Origin: Druceiella hillmani
Lineage: Eukaryota > Arthropoda > Insecta > Lepidoptera > Hepialidae
Assembly (NCBI GenBank): GCA_039881145.1
Contig: JAYKKI010000060.1
Coordinates: forward strand, 11,184,501-11,248,500
Length of the DNA: 64,000 nt
Direction of reading: 5' to 3'
In this document: piece after piece, positions 42,235-53,685 of the stretch
Position numbering within the stretch: position 1 is the stretch's first letter
How the letters are laid out: each line of letters begins with the position of its first letter
Notes under the pieces: generated by a model
What the model saw: only the letters and a program-made list of their open reading frames with translations
Databases searched by the model: none
Told to the model about the DNA's origin: nothing
Made by a program: the position numbers and the translations under genes

Positions 42235-44640
42235 CTAAATATTTCGCCGAAGAGCTATTGTGGTAAAATTTAACTCTTTGGTTCACTCCTTAATTATTTC
42301 CTTCTCTCTATGTCTGGAATTTATAACTTGTAATGGACGGATAAACCTATTACAATTAACGAGACAATAATACGATAATATAATAATTTTAAGATGGTTT
42401 TAACTCAAAAATTCTTAAATTTCAAAAATCGTTTTGCAGCAAGAATAAATGGCAAAGCATTTCTGAAGCTTACTGTGAAACACTTGAGTTTAAATTCTCG
42501 GTCATTGAATTACAAATCTAAACATCGAAATGAATCTCGAGTTTATTTAAATTAACTGCTCAACTTTGATAAGCGAAGTTTAATTGGAAATATAAATTTC
42601 AGAGCTATTCACCTCTGAGTAAAATAAATAATTCATTATATATGAAATTGCGTGGGGGAGTAGTTTACGAAAATTTGAATTGGTTTGCCGTTATTAATTA
42701 TTAAATCTTTTATATTTTATATGTACTAATATTTATTCAAATAGAAATATTGTAATATAAATAACTGCTTTACCACATCTTAAGAACTATGGATGTATGT
42801 TTTTTTACTTTTTGTATATTACTTTTAAATTTACTACATTTCTTAATTACCTCTTTAAAACTTACGTTATCTGCTTAAGGCATTACATAAATTTTAATGA
42901 TAAATAGGTTTTATAACAGATTTTTTATAAATGATCTCAAGTCACTGCACATTTGAAATATTCGAAATGTCAATGAACACTCAGTTTTACAATTACTCAC
43001 TCAGTTTTTTGATATGAGAGGCAATTTGAAACATGTGCAAAAGAATTAATTTTGAGATCAAATTGCAAAGGGCAGAAGGGAACTGATCTAATTGAAAAAC
43101 AAATTATATTCATTGTAGGAAAAAAAATATTTCATTGAAAGGCCCACGAAAATATTCTACGTGGAGTTTAGAATAAAAAGTAATAGTAAATTCGTTAGTA
43201 TGTACCCTGATCTCTTACGTTAACTATCTTCAACAACAATATTTACAAAACACACTAACTTTAAATGCTATTTCTGAAAAATTTTCATTTTTGTATTGAG
43301 TCACTATTGTTCTCAAGATGTGCAAGTTTCATCATCACTAACTACTAAACAAATCATAGAATATCTCTGACATAACATTTAGTTTATACGTTTCAAGTAA
43401 ATAAACGCTTTCCTATCTTTATTGAAGTAAGCTTTCCAATTAACATAAAACTATAATAATCTTGTGGAATTAATTTTTTAAAACTTTTTAAGTCATCACA
43501 TTTCTTTAGGTATTGACTTATCATACAAGGATGTAACAACATCACAAAATATATCAAATATTTTTGTTCTTTGATGTGATACTGCACATTTACCGTAGAA
43601 ATCCAACTTATGGAACGTAAAAATGAAATCACGTTTTGTATATTTGACGCCCGTTAATTGCAGGTTACCTGTTTTGAAGCTCAGTTTGAAAGCTTTATAA
43701 AATTTAATTCAGGAAAATGCAAAAAAATGTATAATCTGGGACTATTCTTTCTATTGTACCGAATCACATTCCGTCTGGGCGTGTTAGTAATTATATCAAC
43801 GTGACTACAATTAATTATAACCATTTAATAAAACTGAGAGTTTGTCTTTGTGAAAACAAAAGGAAAGGACGAAAGAAAATATATTTTTTATTATCTTGTC
43901 TTTATGAGCAACATTGAAATTACAGTTATTTTTTTTTATTTCAAAACATTAGAATTTTATAACGCACTTATAAAATTCTGACATTTTCAAATTAAAAAAT
44001 ATATATAATTTTTCTGTACGGTACTAAAGGAAGGTGGCATGAATTTAAAATAATGTTTGGAGCATAACTGACGAGAAAACTATGGAAATTTTGAAACTAA
44101 TTTCTTGGAACTAGGCTAAAAAACTTCGTCCTTTGCTTTCCTGGGAGTGAAAATGATACTAGAATAATTTTCTGGCCCCTTCCTATCTCTATCCTCCCAA
44201 GTAAGATAGCAATTCGTCGTAAGGTTATTTACATCTTAATAGAAATTGATAAGTTTTGTATTGAAAAATTCACCAATGGATTCTTGAAGATGATTCTAGT
44301 TTTTAAAGTTATTTCCAGCTGAGCCAAATAGACAAATGTTAGACGACATTAGGTCTAATGAATAAAGGTGATATGAGTCACTTGCCATCCCGACTCCAAT
44401 AATTTGAATGGAGTAATTTTCTTAATGAAAGGCCGGGCAAATTATTGTCGTATTGTGGAACTTTCCCATGCCTTTCCGTTTCAAAATTTTGAGGCTGACA
44501 GCAGTAATATATCCGGGGATATTGTGTTATAAAAAAGAATTACCGAATACATGTTGCCATAAATACGCCACTAAATATCCGCTGGGATGAAATTGTCTTT
44601 TAGGCATTGGTTTGTCCAATTCCTCTAGACTTTGCTTATG
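42235..44640. other. AT-rich DNA, no gene recognised
   Basis: A block at about 42530-42600 (TCTCGAGTTTATTTAAATTA...CAACTTTGATAAGC) resembles about 55040-55090. No exon borders are seen. Confidence 0.4.
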
Positions 44641-44850
44641 ATTATGATTCTAATATAAAATTAACTTCTTTTTTGAAATGGGTTGTATACCGTATATATA
44701 TGATTATTATTCTAATATAAAATTAACTTCTTTTTTGAGATGGGTCGTGTACAGTTGAACGCAAGCCGACTTTGCTTGTAATTATGATTCTAATATAGAA
44801 CCAACTTCTTTTTTTTGGAAATAAGTTGATTCAATTAGTTAAACGAAAGC
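44640..44850. repeat. three-copy irregular tandem repeat
   Basis: ATTCTAATATA(A/G)AA followed by AACTTCTTTTTTG recurs at 44647, 44709 and 44787. GCAAGCCGACTTTGCTT / GACTTTGCTTATG is shared by the flanking copies. Confidence 0.88.
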
Positions 44851-45690
44851 CGAAAAAAGTTGTGCATACATACATACGTCAACTTTTGGGATGTCCAAAC
44901 ACAATATTTGTAGACTTTGCCTGACTTGTGCAAACTAATTTTTTATTGTGTGTGATTATTCAAGTTGAATAACAAAATATCATGTTGAAGACCTGGGATC
45001 TTCTTCAATTAGGGTTTTTAATTTGGTGCAGACATGAATTGATCCCTTAGTGTGTATCATTCACGTCGAAATAACGGGGAATATTGTCCGGCAGTAGCTT
45101 CAGAGTAATATAGGCAGTTACTCTGTGAATGAATGAGGCAATGCTGCAGAATGGCTATATTTAAATTTATCATGAAAAGAAACGCACATGGGTTTCAATA
45201 TCCTTAATATATTCTTGATATTGATCGGTCAAGAGTTAATTCACAAATGACGTTGAAATATGTAGGCGGTGTCTCTTTATATGTATTCAACTGTATAGTA
45301 TTCACGGAGGGTCTAAAAATTCCACACATTCTTTCTTAAGACCCTCGATATTTATTGGTTAACTTGAAAAATATATGTCAATTACTGACTACAGAGAAAA
45401 TCTTATGAGGGAAATGATATATATTTGGCTCATAATGGATGAAGTTAATAATTTCCAAGTATTAGTTATTGAAAATTATTTTATTCCTTTTAGTAATCGA
45501 TTTCCCAAATTCCCGAGGATCATATTCTAACAGACCTTATAGCACATGTATTACCTAAATAAAAAATAATTCATACTAATTTATACTTCCAAATAAATAA
45601 TTAATTTTTTTTTTATTTTTATAACTAACAAAAAAATTAAATTCAAATAGTAAATAATATCAAAGAGGTCAAGATAATATAGTAAAAAAT
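44851..45690. other. AT-rich DNA, no gene recognised
   Basis: No supportable feature. Confidence 0.5.
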
Positions 45691-46190
45691 TATCTGTAGT
45701 GTAAGCCCGAAATAAAGAGTATGTGCTTCAATTTGTTTGAAGTAATCCATCGTTTCACCGTACTAAGCCACTATCATCACTCACTCATCTGTGGTGATGG
45801 CGGAAATTAAACGTTACTCCGACCCGTTTTAACAAAAAAGTTTATTTTATCGACGCTGACAGATTTTACCCGGCATTCTCTTTAACAAATTATACCAACA
45901 CTCTGTAATGACGAGCGGACACGAGAGAGAAATATTGTGAATATGAGACGAATAATTAGGGTTTCAATGTATATGGCCATATTAAACTTGTATTTACATT
46001 CGGAATATTAAAAAAGTTTATTTTATCGACGCTGACAGATTTTACCCGGTATTGTCTTTAACGAATTATACCAACAACCTCTACTGACGAGCGGACACGA
46101 GAGAGAAATATTGTGAATGTGAGACGAATAATTAAGTTTTCAATGTATATGGCCATATTAAACTTGTATTTACATTCGGAATATTAAAAA
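45691..46190 (+). promoter_or_regulatory. conserved upstream block of unit 2, partly duplicated
   Basis: Counterpart of 10480-10830 (CGTACTAAGCCACTATCATC, ATCGACGCTGACAGATTTTA). The second half is tandemly duplicated with a 176-bp period (45841-46016 and 46017-46190), including GAGCGGACACGAGAGAGAAA. It lies about 1.1 kb upstream of the broken first exon. The regulatory role is inferred only from its position and conservation. Confidence 0.4.
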
Positions 46191-46334
46191 AAATGCCATT
46201 CAATATTATTTGATTAATACCTTCCTATTTTAAATCACGTTTCACGTGGAATACTTCCAAGAATTCGTACGTATAAGACCTCCACAGGAATCGGCACTTG
46301 TGTGCAGATGATTCACAAATTTATACATATTCAC

Positions 46335-46364
46335 ATTTTACTAATACATGAATATTAGTAAAAT
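46335..46364. repeat. 11-bp inverted repeat
   Basis: ATTTTACTAAT (46335-46345) and ATTAGTAAAAT (46354-46364), 8-nt loop. Confidence 0.8.
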
Positions 46365-47318
46365 CTGAATATACTGCAATTAAGTACCTAATCATTCAAT
46401 GAGTTCAAAATGGATTAATACTAATTCTAATAAAATCTCAGGCCATTATTATAGATAGCAAGAGACTTGTTCCTGAAATCGATACATGATATTACTAATT
46501 TCAAATACCCTAAAAAAAACTTGGCTTTATTGTTCAATCAAAATATTACGTGGCATTCCTATGAAACGAGTTGTCGATTTTTTGGTAGGATTGCACTCTT
46601 TAAAAGGTCTCCTGAAACTGAAATCTAATTACTTTACTTCGTAACAGGTTTACTTAATAACTTTAGGCGGCTACGGAAATATATGTTATTCAAATCTTCT
46701 TAATCAATTATTTAACAATATAAAAAAAATCTAAATGTTTATGTCTATTACCTATATGGCCTCAAAAATATGATCACATTTCCGAGTTAATGTTGCGGCT
46801 CTATTAGATGGCAATACCTAATCGGTATAATTTTTCTTTACAACATTTAAAAAAAAATCCCACTTGGACCGATAAATAAATTTATAACCTCATGGCATAG
46901 ATTTACGTTCCAAAAACTTTCGTATGCTTTTCGTTACTACACACTGTTAATTTTTTTTGAACATCCCTTTGCTATTTATGTTAAGTTACAAAATTCGTTG
47001 CCAACATTTTTCGTCCACATAAATTCTCGAAATTCACCAGAAAAAGTTATAACCCTCTTGAACTTTTCCTTAGGTTCACATCCTTTTTATACTTCGTCAT
47101 TTTCTTTTTTCCTGCCCTTCAATTATTTCTTTGTTTTAATTTTTTTATACAAAATTTTAATAAGTGATGGTTGACGGGAAGAGATTGCGCTTGTAACAAA
47201 AAGTCTACCATATGTACAACATATTTTTGGTCTGACTATACAATTGGTCTGAGAAATATTTTATTTGAATTATATTTTCATTTGGTAATGTAGTAATCTA
47301 ATGAGAATATTTTATGAA
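46365..47318. other. AT-rich DNA, no gene recognised
   Basis: No supportable feature before the broken first exon of unit 2. Confidence 0.45.
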
Positions 47319-47389
47319 ATGAGAAAACTAGCGCAGTGCATTTTCGAATATGTGATCATTTTATGAGTTATTTGGCTTGTTTTTAAATG
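47319..47389 (+). pseudogene. broken signal-peptide first exon (unit 2)
   Basis: Aligns codon by codon with the first exon at 11296-11365: ATG AGA AAA CTA GCG against ATG GTG AAA ATG GCA, then TTC, GTG AT(C/T) ATT and GTT ATT in register. A TGA at 47364-47366 replaces TAT, and one extra base lies before the donor (AAATG|GTATGC). The unit 2 gene therefore cannot use this start, although an alternative first exon is possible. Confidence 0.6.
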
Positions 47390-48952
47390 GTATGCATTTG
47401 AATGTTACCTCGAAGGTGGCAGTGTATCAAAGAAGCCACTTTATGCCGAATTTACGAATTGTTTACATTCTTTCAGCATTCAGTTTTATTTAACCTTTGG
47501 AAAAAAATGACTAATAAGATTTATAAAATGCGACATGATTCCGTTTAAAATTTTTAATTTAAAGAGTGTATTTGAACTTGTAGAGAGTTCTTACTAGAAG
47601 AAATTGTATTTAATCAAATTATTGTATGCACACTTCTTATATACACAAAGGACATATACAGAAAACGTTTCAAAGGTAGAAAATAGGTCTAAGTTAAGAA
47701 ACAGATCTGATTACGGGGTAACTCCTTGGATAAGTACGTTATGACATACAATTAAAAATGGGCTTTCAGCAAAAGAAGAAAATAATTACTTAAAGTTGGC
47801 ATTTTGAATATTTGTAAGAAATGTATTACATCCAGTGTAAATCAACAAGAGAGTATATATCGAGCAGTATATATCGATATACTGAAAGTAAAATTTATTT
47901 TCATTCAAGTTTTAATTATTTATTAAAAATACAATTAATATTTATTACCCATTCAATATATTTAAACTTTTATTACCCATTCAATATATTTAAACATTCA
48001 ATATATTTCAAATTGTTATATTTAAACTTCTTTAGGAATGCCTATGTCATTCACAATCTCACGATAAAATTGTGTAACGATTTATATAATTTAGTAAATG
48101 GTAATAGCAATAGTATTAGAATTATCTTAATAGTTTATTTGGCATTTTCTCCTTATTATATTTGGCCTTATGGCGTGCGCACGTGTATATAATAAAGCAG
48201 TGATATTAATTGCTCAGTATTTTATACGTCATCTAGTGCTCCATCGTTAACTATAGAATCAAAATGAAAACCTCTTATAGAATGTAGTAGTGTAGTTTTC
48301 TTTCTCACATTTAATAAAATTATAAAAACTAAGTGTTTCAAAGAAAATATTGCAGCAGATGGCGAAATAAGATATGCTTTCAGTATGAAGGCGAACTAAA
48401 TTTTTGGGTAAAAATTAAGTGATTGATGCTAAGTGACCCATTACTACATTTGAACCTATATCAAATTGCTTTATGAGTATAGAATTGTTAGAATTAAATT
48501 CAACTTTTGAAGTATCTGATATTAATTTGCTTTGATTCAGCATGTATTTTCTAAATTCGCGAAGGAATAGTTTAGTTTCTGATAGAATTTCATATTTGTA
48601 TATTACTAGCAATCCACTACGGCTTCGCACGAGTGAAATGTAGTAATGTGGTGTAATTGTGGTGCGATTAATAAAATTGTCGTCATTAATAAAATATATT
48701 ACAGGTTGTCTTAATAAACAATGTTTACAACTGTTTTTTATAGTGCCACTTGGTTTTATACCATGTAAGGGTAAAGTGAAATACCATAATAATTTTTTAA
48801 AATTTAAGTGTAAGATTCAGCATTGGGTGAGGTACATACTCCGCAAGTACGATTGAAGCAATGTACAAGGATACTCACTGAATACGCATGTAAATGATAT
48901 ATTTGTGGTACTATGAACTGTACCTTATATTCCAATGTTACTATTGATCACT
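47390..48952. other. AT-rich DNA with a 28-bp duplication
   Basis: TTTTATTACCCATTCAATAT then ATTTAAAC occurs twice (about 47939 and 47967), with a third partial at 47995. Open frames at 47821-48192 (123 codons) and 48415-48630 (minus) are I/N/K/Y-rich without motifs and are not called. Confidence 0.5.
48604..48633 (-). mobile_element. possible Helitron-like 3' end
   Basis: The minus strand reads GTGCGAAGCCGTAGTGGATT then GCTAGTA, similar to GCGAAGCC...GCTAGT element ends common in insects. Short and diverged. Confidence 0.3.
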
Positions 48953-48953
48953 G

Positions 48954-49008
<55 letters not shown>

Positions 49009-49011
49009 ATG

Positions 49012-49098
<87 letters not shown>
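48953..49098. repeat. long compound (TA)n microsatellite
   Basis: About 145 bp of TA with TGTG/TATG interruptions. One of the longest in the window. Confidence 0.98.
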
Positions 49099-49102
<4 letters not shown>

Positions 49103-50570
49103 AATTAGTATGATTAAGGTTATTTTTATAATTGATATTCATATTTTGGATTTTTTTTTAACTAATTATTTCACTACTCCTCATGCAAAATGAATTTCCT
49201 GACTGCAATTTCATATAATTTATAATTCAATGTTTTAAACTAATATTTGACCTTTATTTTTATCGGAAAACTTTCTTTTTTTATTTATATCGGAAAACTG
49301 TTTTTGTCTGCAATTGTAAACATCGTGGTATTAATTTTTTTATGAATGTTTGAATTATTATTTTTAAATATATAAGACGATGTACATAATCAGATTTACG
49401 AATATTACTGTTAAAAGCGGATCATCAGTGCCTTCCTTAATATCCATCACCATTCACTAAGTCTATAAGATAATATTATCCTAAGAAATATTTTTAATGA
49501 GAACATAAATAAAACTGTTAAACTGTAATCAAATACATATATGGACAGTTACGAGTATATACCTTTCTATTAGATTATTTTAGAATATCACTTTAATCAT
49601 TCGTATATAATGACACGTATATTTGCTAAAAGCTCGAAAGTGCCGTGAATATAAGAAAAAACCCTGACATCTAAAAATATCACTATAGTGTTCCAGAAAA
49701 ATTTGGATAAACTTCCCTTAACAATTTTAATACACAAAAATTAAAAAATATCGTTTTGTGATCCTTATAACCTTCTTTTTAAATTGGTATACCAAACACG
49801 CCATAAAATGAAAAACAAATTAGGCACTTTATTTGGTCTTTCAAAAATATTTGTTTTTGGGTATTATTAATTGACCGAGGTAAATGCGGGTCAGCATATT
49901 TAATAATTTCGCTAAAGTTAAAGTTTCTACGTCGAATATTTTTGAAGAAAAACAAGTGTGTTAGACGGACTGAAACGTGACTGAAATTATAAGGGTTTCT
50001 TCTTTTCATATCGAGTTACGAAATCCCAAAAAGTGTGTAGTGTCCCATATACGCAATCATTTCCAGATATTCTTAATCTATGTAAAGAAAAGTCGGAACA
50101 CAAAGTAGATATGTACTTGAGGTTATTTTGCGGTTAACATTTTTCAACGGTTTGGAAGCAATCGTGACTAAAGTACTAATTCGTTATTAGCATTTTTAAA
50201 TCCTGGGGATAAAAGTGTTATATTATTTTTATTACTGAACCGTTTAGTTTATTGCTAAAATTTTTCGGGTATATTAAGTAGTAAATTTTACAACAGTTTC
50301 TTATACATTTATATTTCTTTGTATTAACTTGTCTACGTTCATATTATTTAATAACCATTTATAAATAAATGTTTATTCATAATTAAGGTAATGTGAATTA
50401 AATATTAATTGGATGATTGCATATTTTATATATCAAATGTTTCCTTATCGCCAGAATCGTTTTAAAGAAACTCGATGTCTTATCTCTTGTCTGTATCTCT
50501 ATCTGACATACAGACCTATATTATTCAGAAAGACATCGCGGGAAATTTATAGGAATTCGTCAAAATAATT
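49099..50570. other. AT-rich DNA, no gene recognised
   Basis: The minus-strand open frame at 49779-50009 has a somewhat protein-like middle (YADPHLPRSINNTQKQ) but no splice sites or copies to support it. Confidence 0.4.
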
Positions 50571-50638
50571 TTAAGTTTACAATCTCTCTCAATTATGTTT
50601 AAATTCATAATCGTGATATCACAACTTCAACTTTGCAG

Positions 50639-50681
50639 TTGTGTATTAACGATGTAAATATCAGTGTCCATCAACGGACAG
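50639..50681 (+). CDS. 43-nt microexon, copy A (unit 2)
   Basis: Classic borders: acceptor CTTCAACTTTGCAG, donor GGACAG|GTATGT. The only frame open throughout reads LCINDVNISVHQRT (phase 0 in, phase 1 out). Copy B, 135 bp downstream, differs at three positions: ATC/GTC (I/V), AGT/AGC and CGG/CGA (both silent). That is the signature of selection on this protein frame. The length is not a multiple of three, so using both copies in one mRNA would shift the frame. A shorter alternative exon (GAT|GTAAAT at 50653) is possible. Related sequences occur at 11.89, 28.3 and 57.7 kb. No known protein family was recognised. Confidence 0.68.
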
Positions 50682-50773
50682 GTATGTAAATATACATATT
50701 GGATTTAAGTTTCCAATCACTCTCAATTATGTTTAAGTTCATAATCGTGATATCATAACTTCAACTTTTGCAG

Positions 50774-50816
50774 TTGTGTATTAACGATGTAAATGTCAGC
50801 GTCCATCAACGAACAG
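50774..50816 (+). CDS. 43-nt microexon, copy B (unit 2)
   Basis: Same layout as copy A: acceptor TTCAACTTTTGCAG, donor GAACAG|GTATGT. It reads LCINDVNVSVHQRT. The 92-nt sequence between the copies has both splice signals and would be a normal short insect intron, except that joining A to B breaks the frame (phase 1 to phase 0). Mutually exclusive use or recent duplication with later loss are the options. Confidence 0.66.
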
Positions 50817-50838
50817 GTATGTAATTATAAATATTGGA

Positions 50839-51340
50839 TTTAATTTCTGTATTTTGCAAGTTAAAGCTAATAATTTGTTATGTGTGTAATCGTACACTTT
50901 ATTATACATTTCCCGTTTTTTTTCAGAATACAATTAAAAATTATTGGTATAAAGATTGTTTGTATCGATTAAGAAAATAAGCAAAAAAAAATTCCGTACC
51001 AGTTCTATAACACTCATAATTTGTCGGGACTTTGCACATTTCTTAAACTATTTACTCAATATCGTGATTTACTAATATCATTGTTTCATGGTTGTCATAT
51101 TAAATTTTTAAATATAAGTAAATAGACTTATTTATAAGTAGATCAAAATTATGTTTTTTTTTTATTTTTTGCTTAATATTGATTATAATAAACAGAAGAT
51201 AAATACCAATTTTTGAAAAACTATTCAGTGTATTGACACGAATTTGCTTTAATAATTTTCGCATATATTAAATAAAAACTTAGCTTCTTAAAAGTGTGGA
51301 AATTGTTTTTTCCAAAACTACTGTAACTTGTGTGTTTCCA
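50839..51340. other. AT-rich DNA, no gene recognised
   Basis: Likely intron or spacer. No supportable feature. Confidence 0.45.
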
Positions 51341-51341
51341 A

Positions 51342-51374
51342 TGTATATATATATATATATATACATACATATAC

Positions 51375-51420
<46 letters not shown>

Positions 51421-51436
51421 TATATACATATATACG
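51342..51436. repeat. compound (TA)n microsatellite
   Basis: TA repeat with ACATACATATACAT and GATA interruptions. It lies directly beside module copy 3. Confidence 0.97.
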
Positions 51437-51600
51437 TTATGCTGAAAAACCATAATGCCTTACCTTGCCAGATATTAATAAAATATTTCCACAAGGAAGC
51501 GAGACAACGCAAAGGTTGACGAAATAATTAATATTTTTGTTTTGTTTTCAAGGTCTCATCCTAAGTGCCTTTACCTGCTTTTAGGGCCAAGAGGATATTA
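51437..51600 (-). repeat. triplicated module, copy 3
   Basis: The minus strand reads RQPLRCLASLWKYFINIWQ and then meets a perfect donor (CTGGCAAG|GTAAGG), absent from copies 1 and 2. A TTTTTCAG acceptor follows only 22 nt later, too short for an ordinary intron. The upstream part continues into the microsatellite, which replaces the extension seen in copy 2. Confidence 0.5.
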
Positions 51601-52852
51601 AAAGAACATTGCATAAAATTTTGTTCTCGGAAATGAGTTTTGACTTTGAATTTTAAATAAATACGCATTCTGTTTGAATTTATGAAGTAAGGAGATAACA
51701 AAAAATATTATTTTTTGTTATTATTGCGTTCTTAATCGGGAAAGAGAAATTTAAATATTTAATTTTCAATAAAAACGATCCGATTACTTTCATTTTATAT
51801 GTATCTTAATAATGGGATATACCGATTTCCGTTAATGTAGATTTTGTATCAAAAAATTAATACAAAAAAACGTACTGATATGTCCATATGATTTTTAAGT
51901 GATTTGTAAGCTTAGATTCAATAATAGCACTGACTATAAATAACAACAAAGAAACGTGTATCCTAGAATTAATAGAACTAATTTTGCTATAAAATTTCAA
52001 TATTTTACGTGAAGTTAAATGTTTATAAGGCACAAATATTTCTTTTATATTCGTCTTATTGGTGTAAAATTTCATTGTCTCTTATATTAGCAATATTTTA
52101 TTGAAAATAATTTGAAAGTTATCAAAATGTGTGGAAAGTATTTTTAAATGTTCCTGAATGTTTTTCACATTCAATAATTTTCACAATTTTTCCAAAGATG
52201 AAGTACGAATTTAACTTGATTTGCTCCTTATCACATTTGACATAAAACACTATATGCGATTCTGATATCTGACTCTGATATATGCGTTTTCGGATATTTT
52301 CAATTTGTAAATAATTTTTCTTTGTTCATAAGTAACGGAGTATAGATCAGTAATGCAGATAGCAGGGTTCTTCTATTTCCAATAAAAATTGTTTAAATAT
52401 ATAGTGTTAACATTTGAAACAAATAATATATTTTGAATTTTGCGTGAAGGAAATACATTTTTTTCTATTACATATTTCTGTATTTCGAAATAGTCCAGGG
52501 TAAATAAATATAATTAAATAAAAGTTGATTACTTATAATGAAAGTTTGAATAAAAGTTGGTTGACTTTTAAAAATACATTATCTAATACAAATATTTTTG
52601 AAGATTTTTAATAAATTTGTTTATAATGAGACTGTAAGAAAATTAGTAAATACCACCTTTCATCAAAAACCTATTGAAAGAATATTAAAGCAAGCGAGGT
52701 GAAAATATAGAATTCTTGTTTTATCAACAGTTATTATGGAACCCAAAAAAATAGCTTATTAGCACAGTAATGGTACTAACAGCTAGCACTTAGTGTAATG
52801 CTACAATTCACAATTGATTGGTAATACGAAAAAATTAGTCAAAATTACTGAC
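51601..52852. other. AT-rich DNA within unit 2, no gene recognised
   Basis: Only the block at about 52670-52760 shared with 23.05 kb is notable. Confidence 0.45.
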
Positions 52853-52908
52853 CTCGTTTATATCAGAGGTGGTTACTGTTATTATCGGTTTGCTTGACAA
52901 CATCTAGT
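52853..52908 (-). pseudogene. broken GYEV-type exon (unit 2)
   Basis: Counterpart of 23581-23652. The minus strand begins LDVVKQTDNNSNHL, meets TGA, and ends at a weakened donor (GAG|GTCAGT). It is 16 nt shorter than the unit 1 exon. Confidence 0.45.
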
Positions 52909-53059
52909 CTTACAGAGAGAAGTAACTTGTATTAATATTTAATATTGCTCTTCAGAAAAAGAATTTCTCTCTCCAAATATTGTAATAATATTTAAATTTT
53001 TTTAAACATACGCTAAGGCGTTAATTTGACTTTAAAAATAAGATGTGTTTCCATACATT

Positions 53060-53060
<1 letters not shown>

Positions 53061-53104
<44 letters not shown>

Positions 53105-53123
53105 GTATATATATATATGTATA

Positions 53124-53205
<82 letters not shown>

Positions 53206-53206
53206 A
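53061..53206. repeat. long (TA)n/(TG)n microsatellite
   Basis: About 145 bp of TA with TATG interruptions, ending in a TG run. Confidence 0.98.
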
Positions 53207-53585
53207 TTTAAAATTATATTAGAAGGCCATGCCAGGTTTGCACTTCTTAACCAATTTTTGTCATTTTTTTGACTTTCTTTATCAATCGGTTAAATATCAG
53301 AAAGGAGTCTCACAATGACTCTTTAAGTAAATTAATAGTAGAGAAAACAATTTACTACGAAAATCCTCTTTTTGTTCACGCCAGCGGTTCTCGGTCTCCG
53401 TTTTGTGCGGATCTACTCGTATATTTTTCTGCTCCACATTGTTTAAATTATTAAATTGTTTAAACTGTCTTTCGCCTTTTTTTATTAGGTGTTTGTCCAA
53501 AGGTGCGGTTAATTAGTATGTTTTAATGATTTTCGTCCCTAAATTATTATTAAATAACATGAATTTATGATATTTCTTAAGTATT
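53207..53585. other. unidentified sequence between microsatellites
   Basis: A short GC-richer patch (CACGCCAGCGGTTCTCGGTC, 53379-53398) lies in frames open on both strands (53269-53454 plus, 53297-53500 minus). No motif or copy supports either. Confidence 0.35.
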
Positions 53586-53600
53586 TATATACACACACAC

Positions 53601-53654
<54 letters not shown>

Positions 53655-53685
53655 GTATGTATGTATGTATGATGATATATATATG
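53586..53685. repeat. (CA)n(TA)n(GTAT)n microsatellite
   Basis: Compound ACAC, TATA and GTAT repeats. Confidence 0.97.

Larger units (their letters stand above)
50571..50838. repeat. 135-bp tandem duplication of exon plus introns
   Basis: Two copies begin TTTAAGTTT(A/C)CAATC and end with the donor region of each exon. Within them the exon, acceptor tract and donor are the most conserved parts. Confidence 0.95.

Noticed and set aside
47821..48192. Longest open frame of the window (123 codons, plus)
   Set aside because: Dominated by I/Y/N/F/L in AT-rich repetitive DNA with a visible 28-bp duplication; no motif, homolog or splice support.
48913..49142. Open frames of alternating Y/I residues on both strands
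   Set aside because: Translation of a (TA)n microsatellite. The same applies to frames at 30247, 38734, 40588, 51318, 53026 and 62095.
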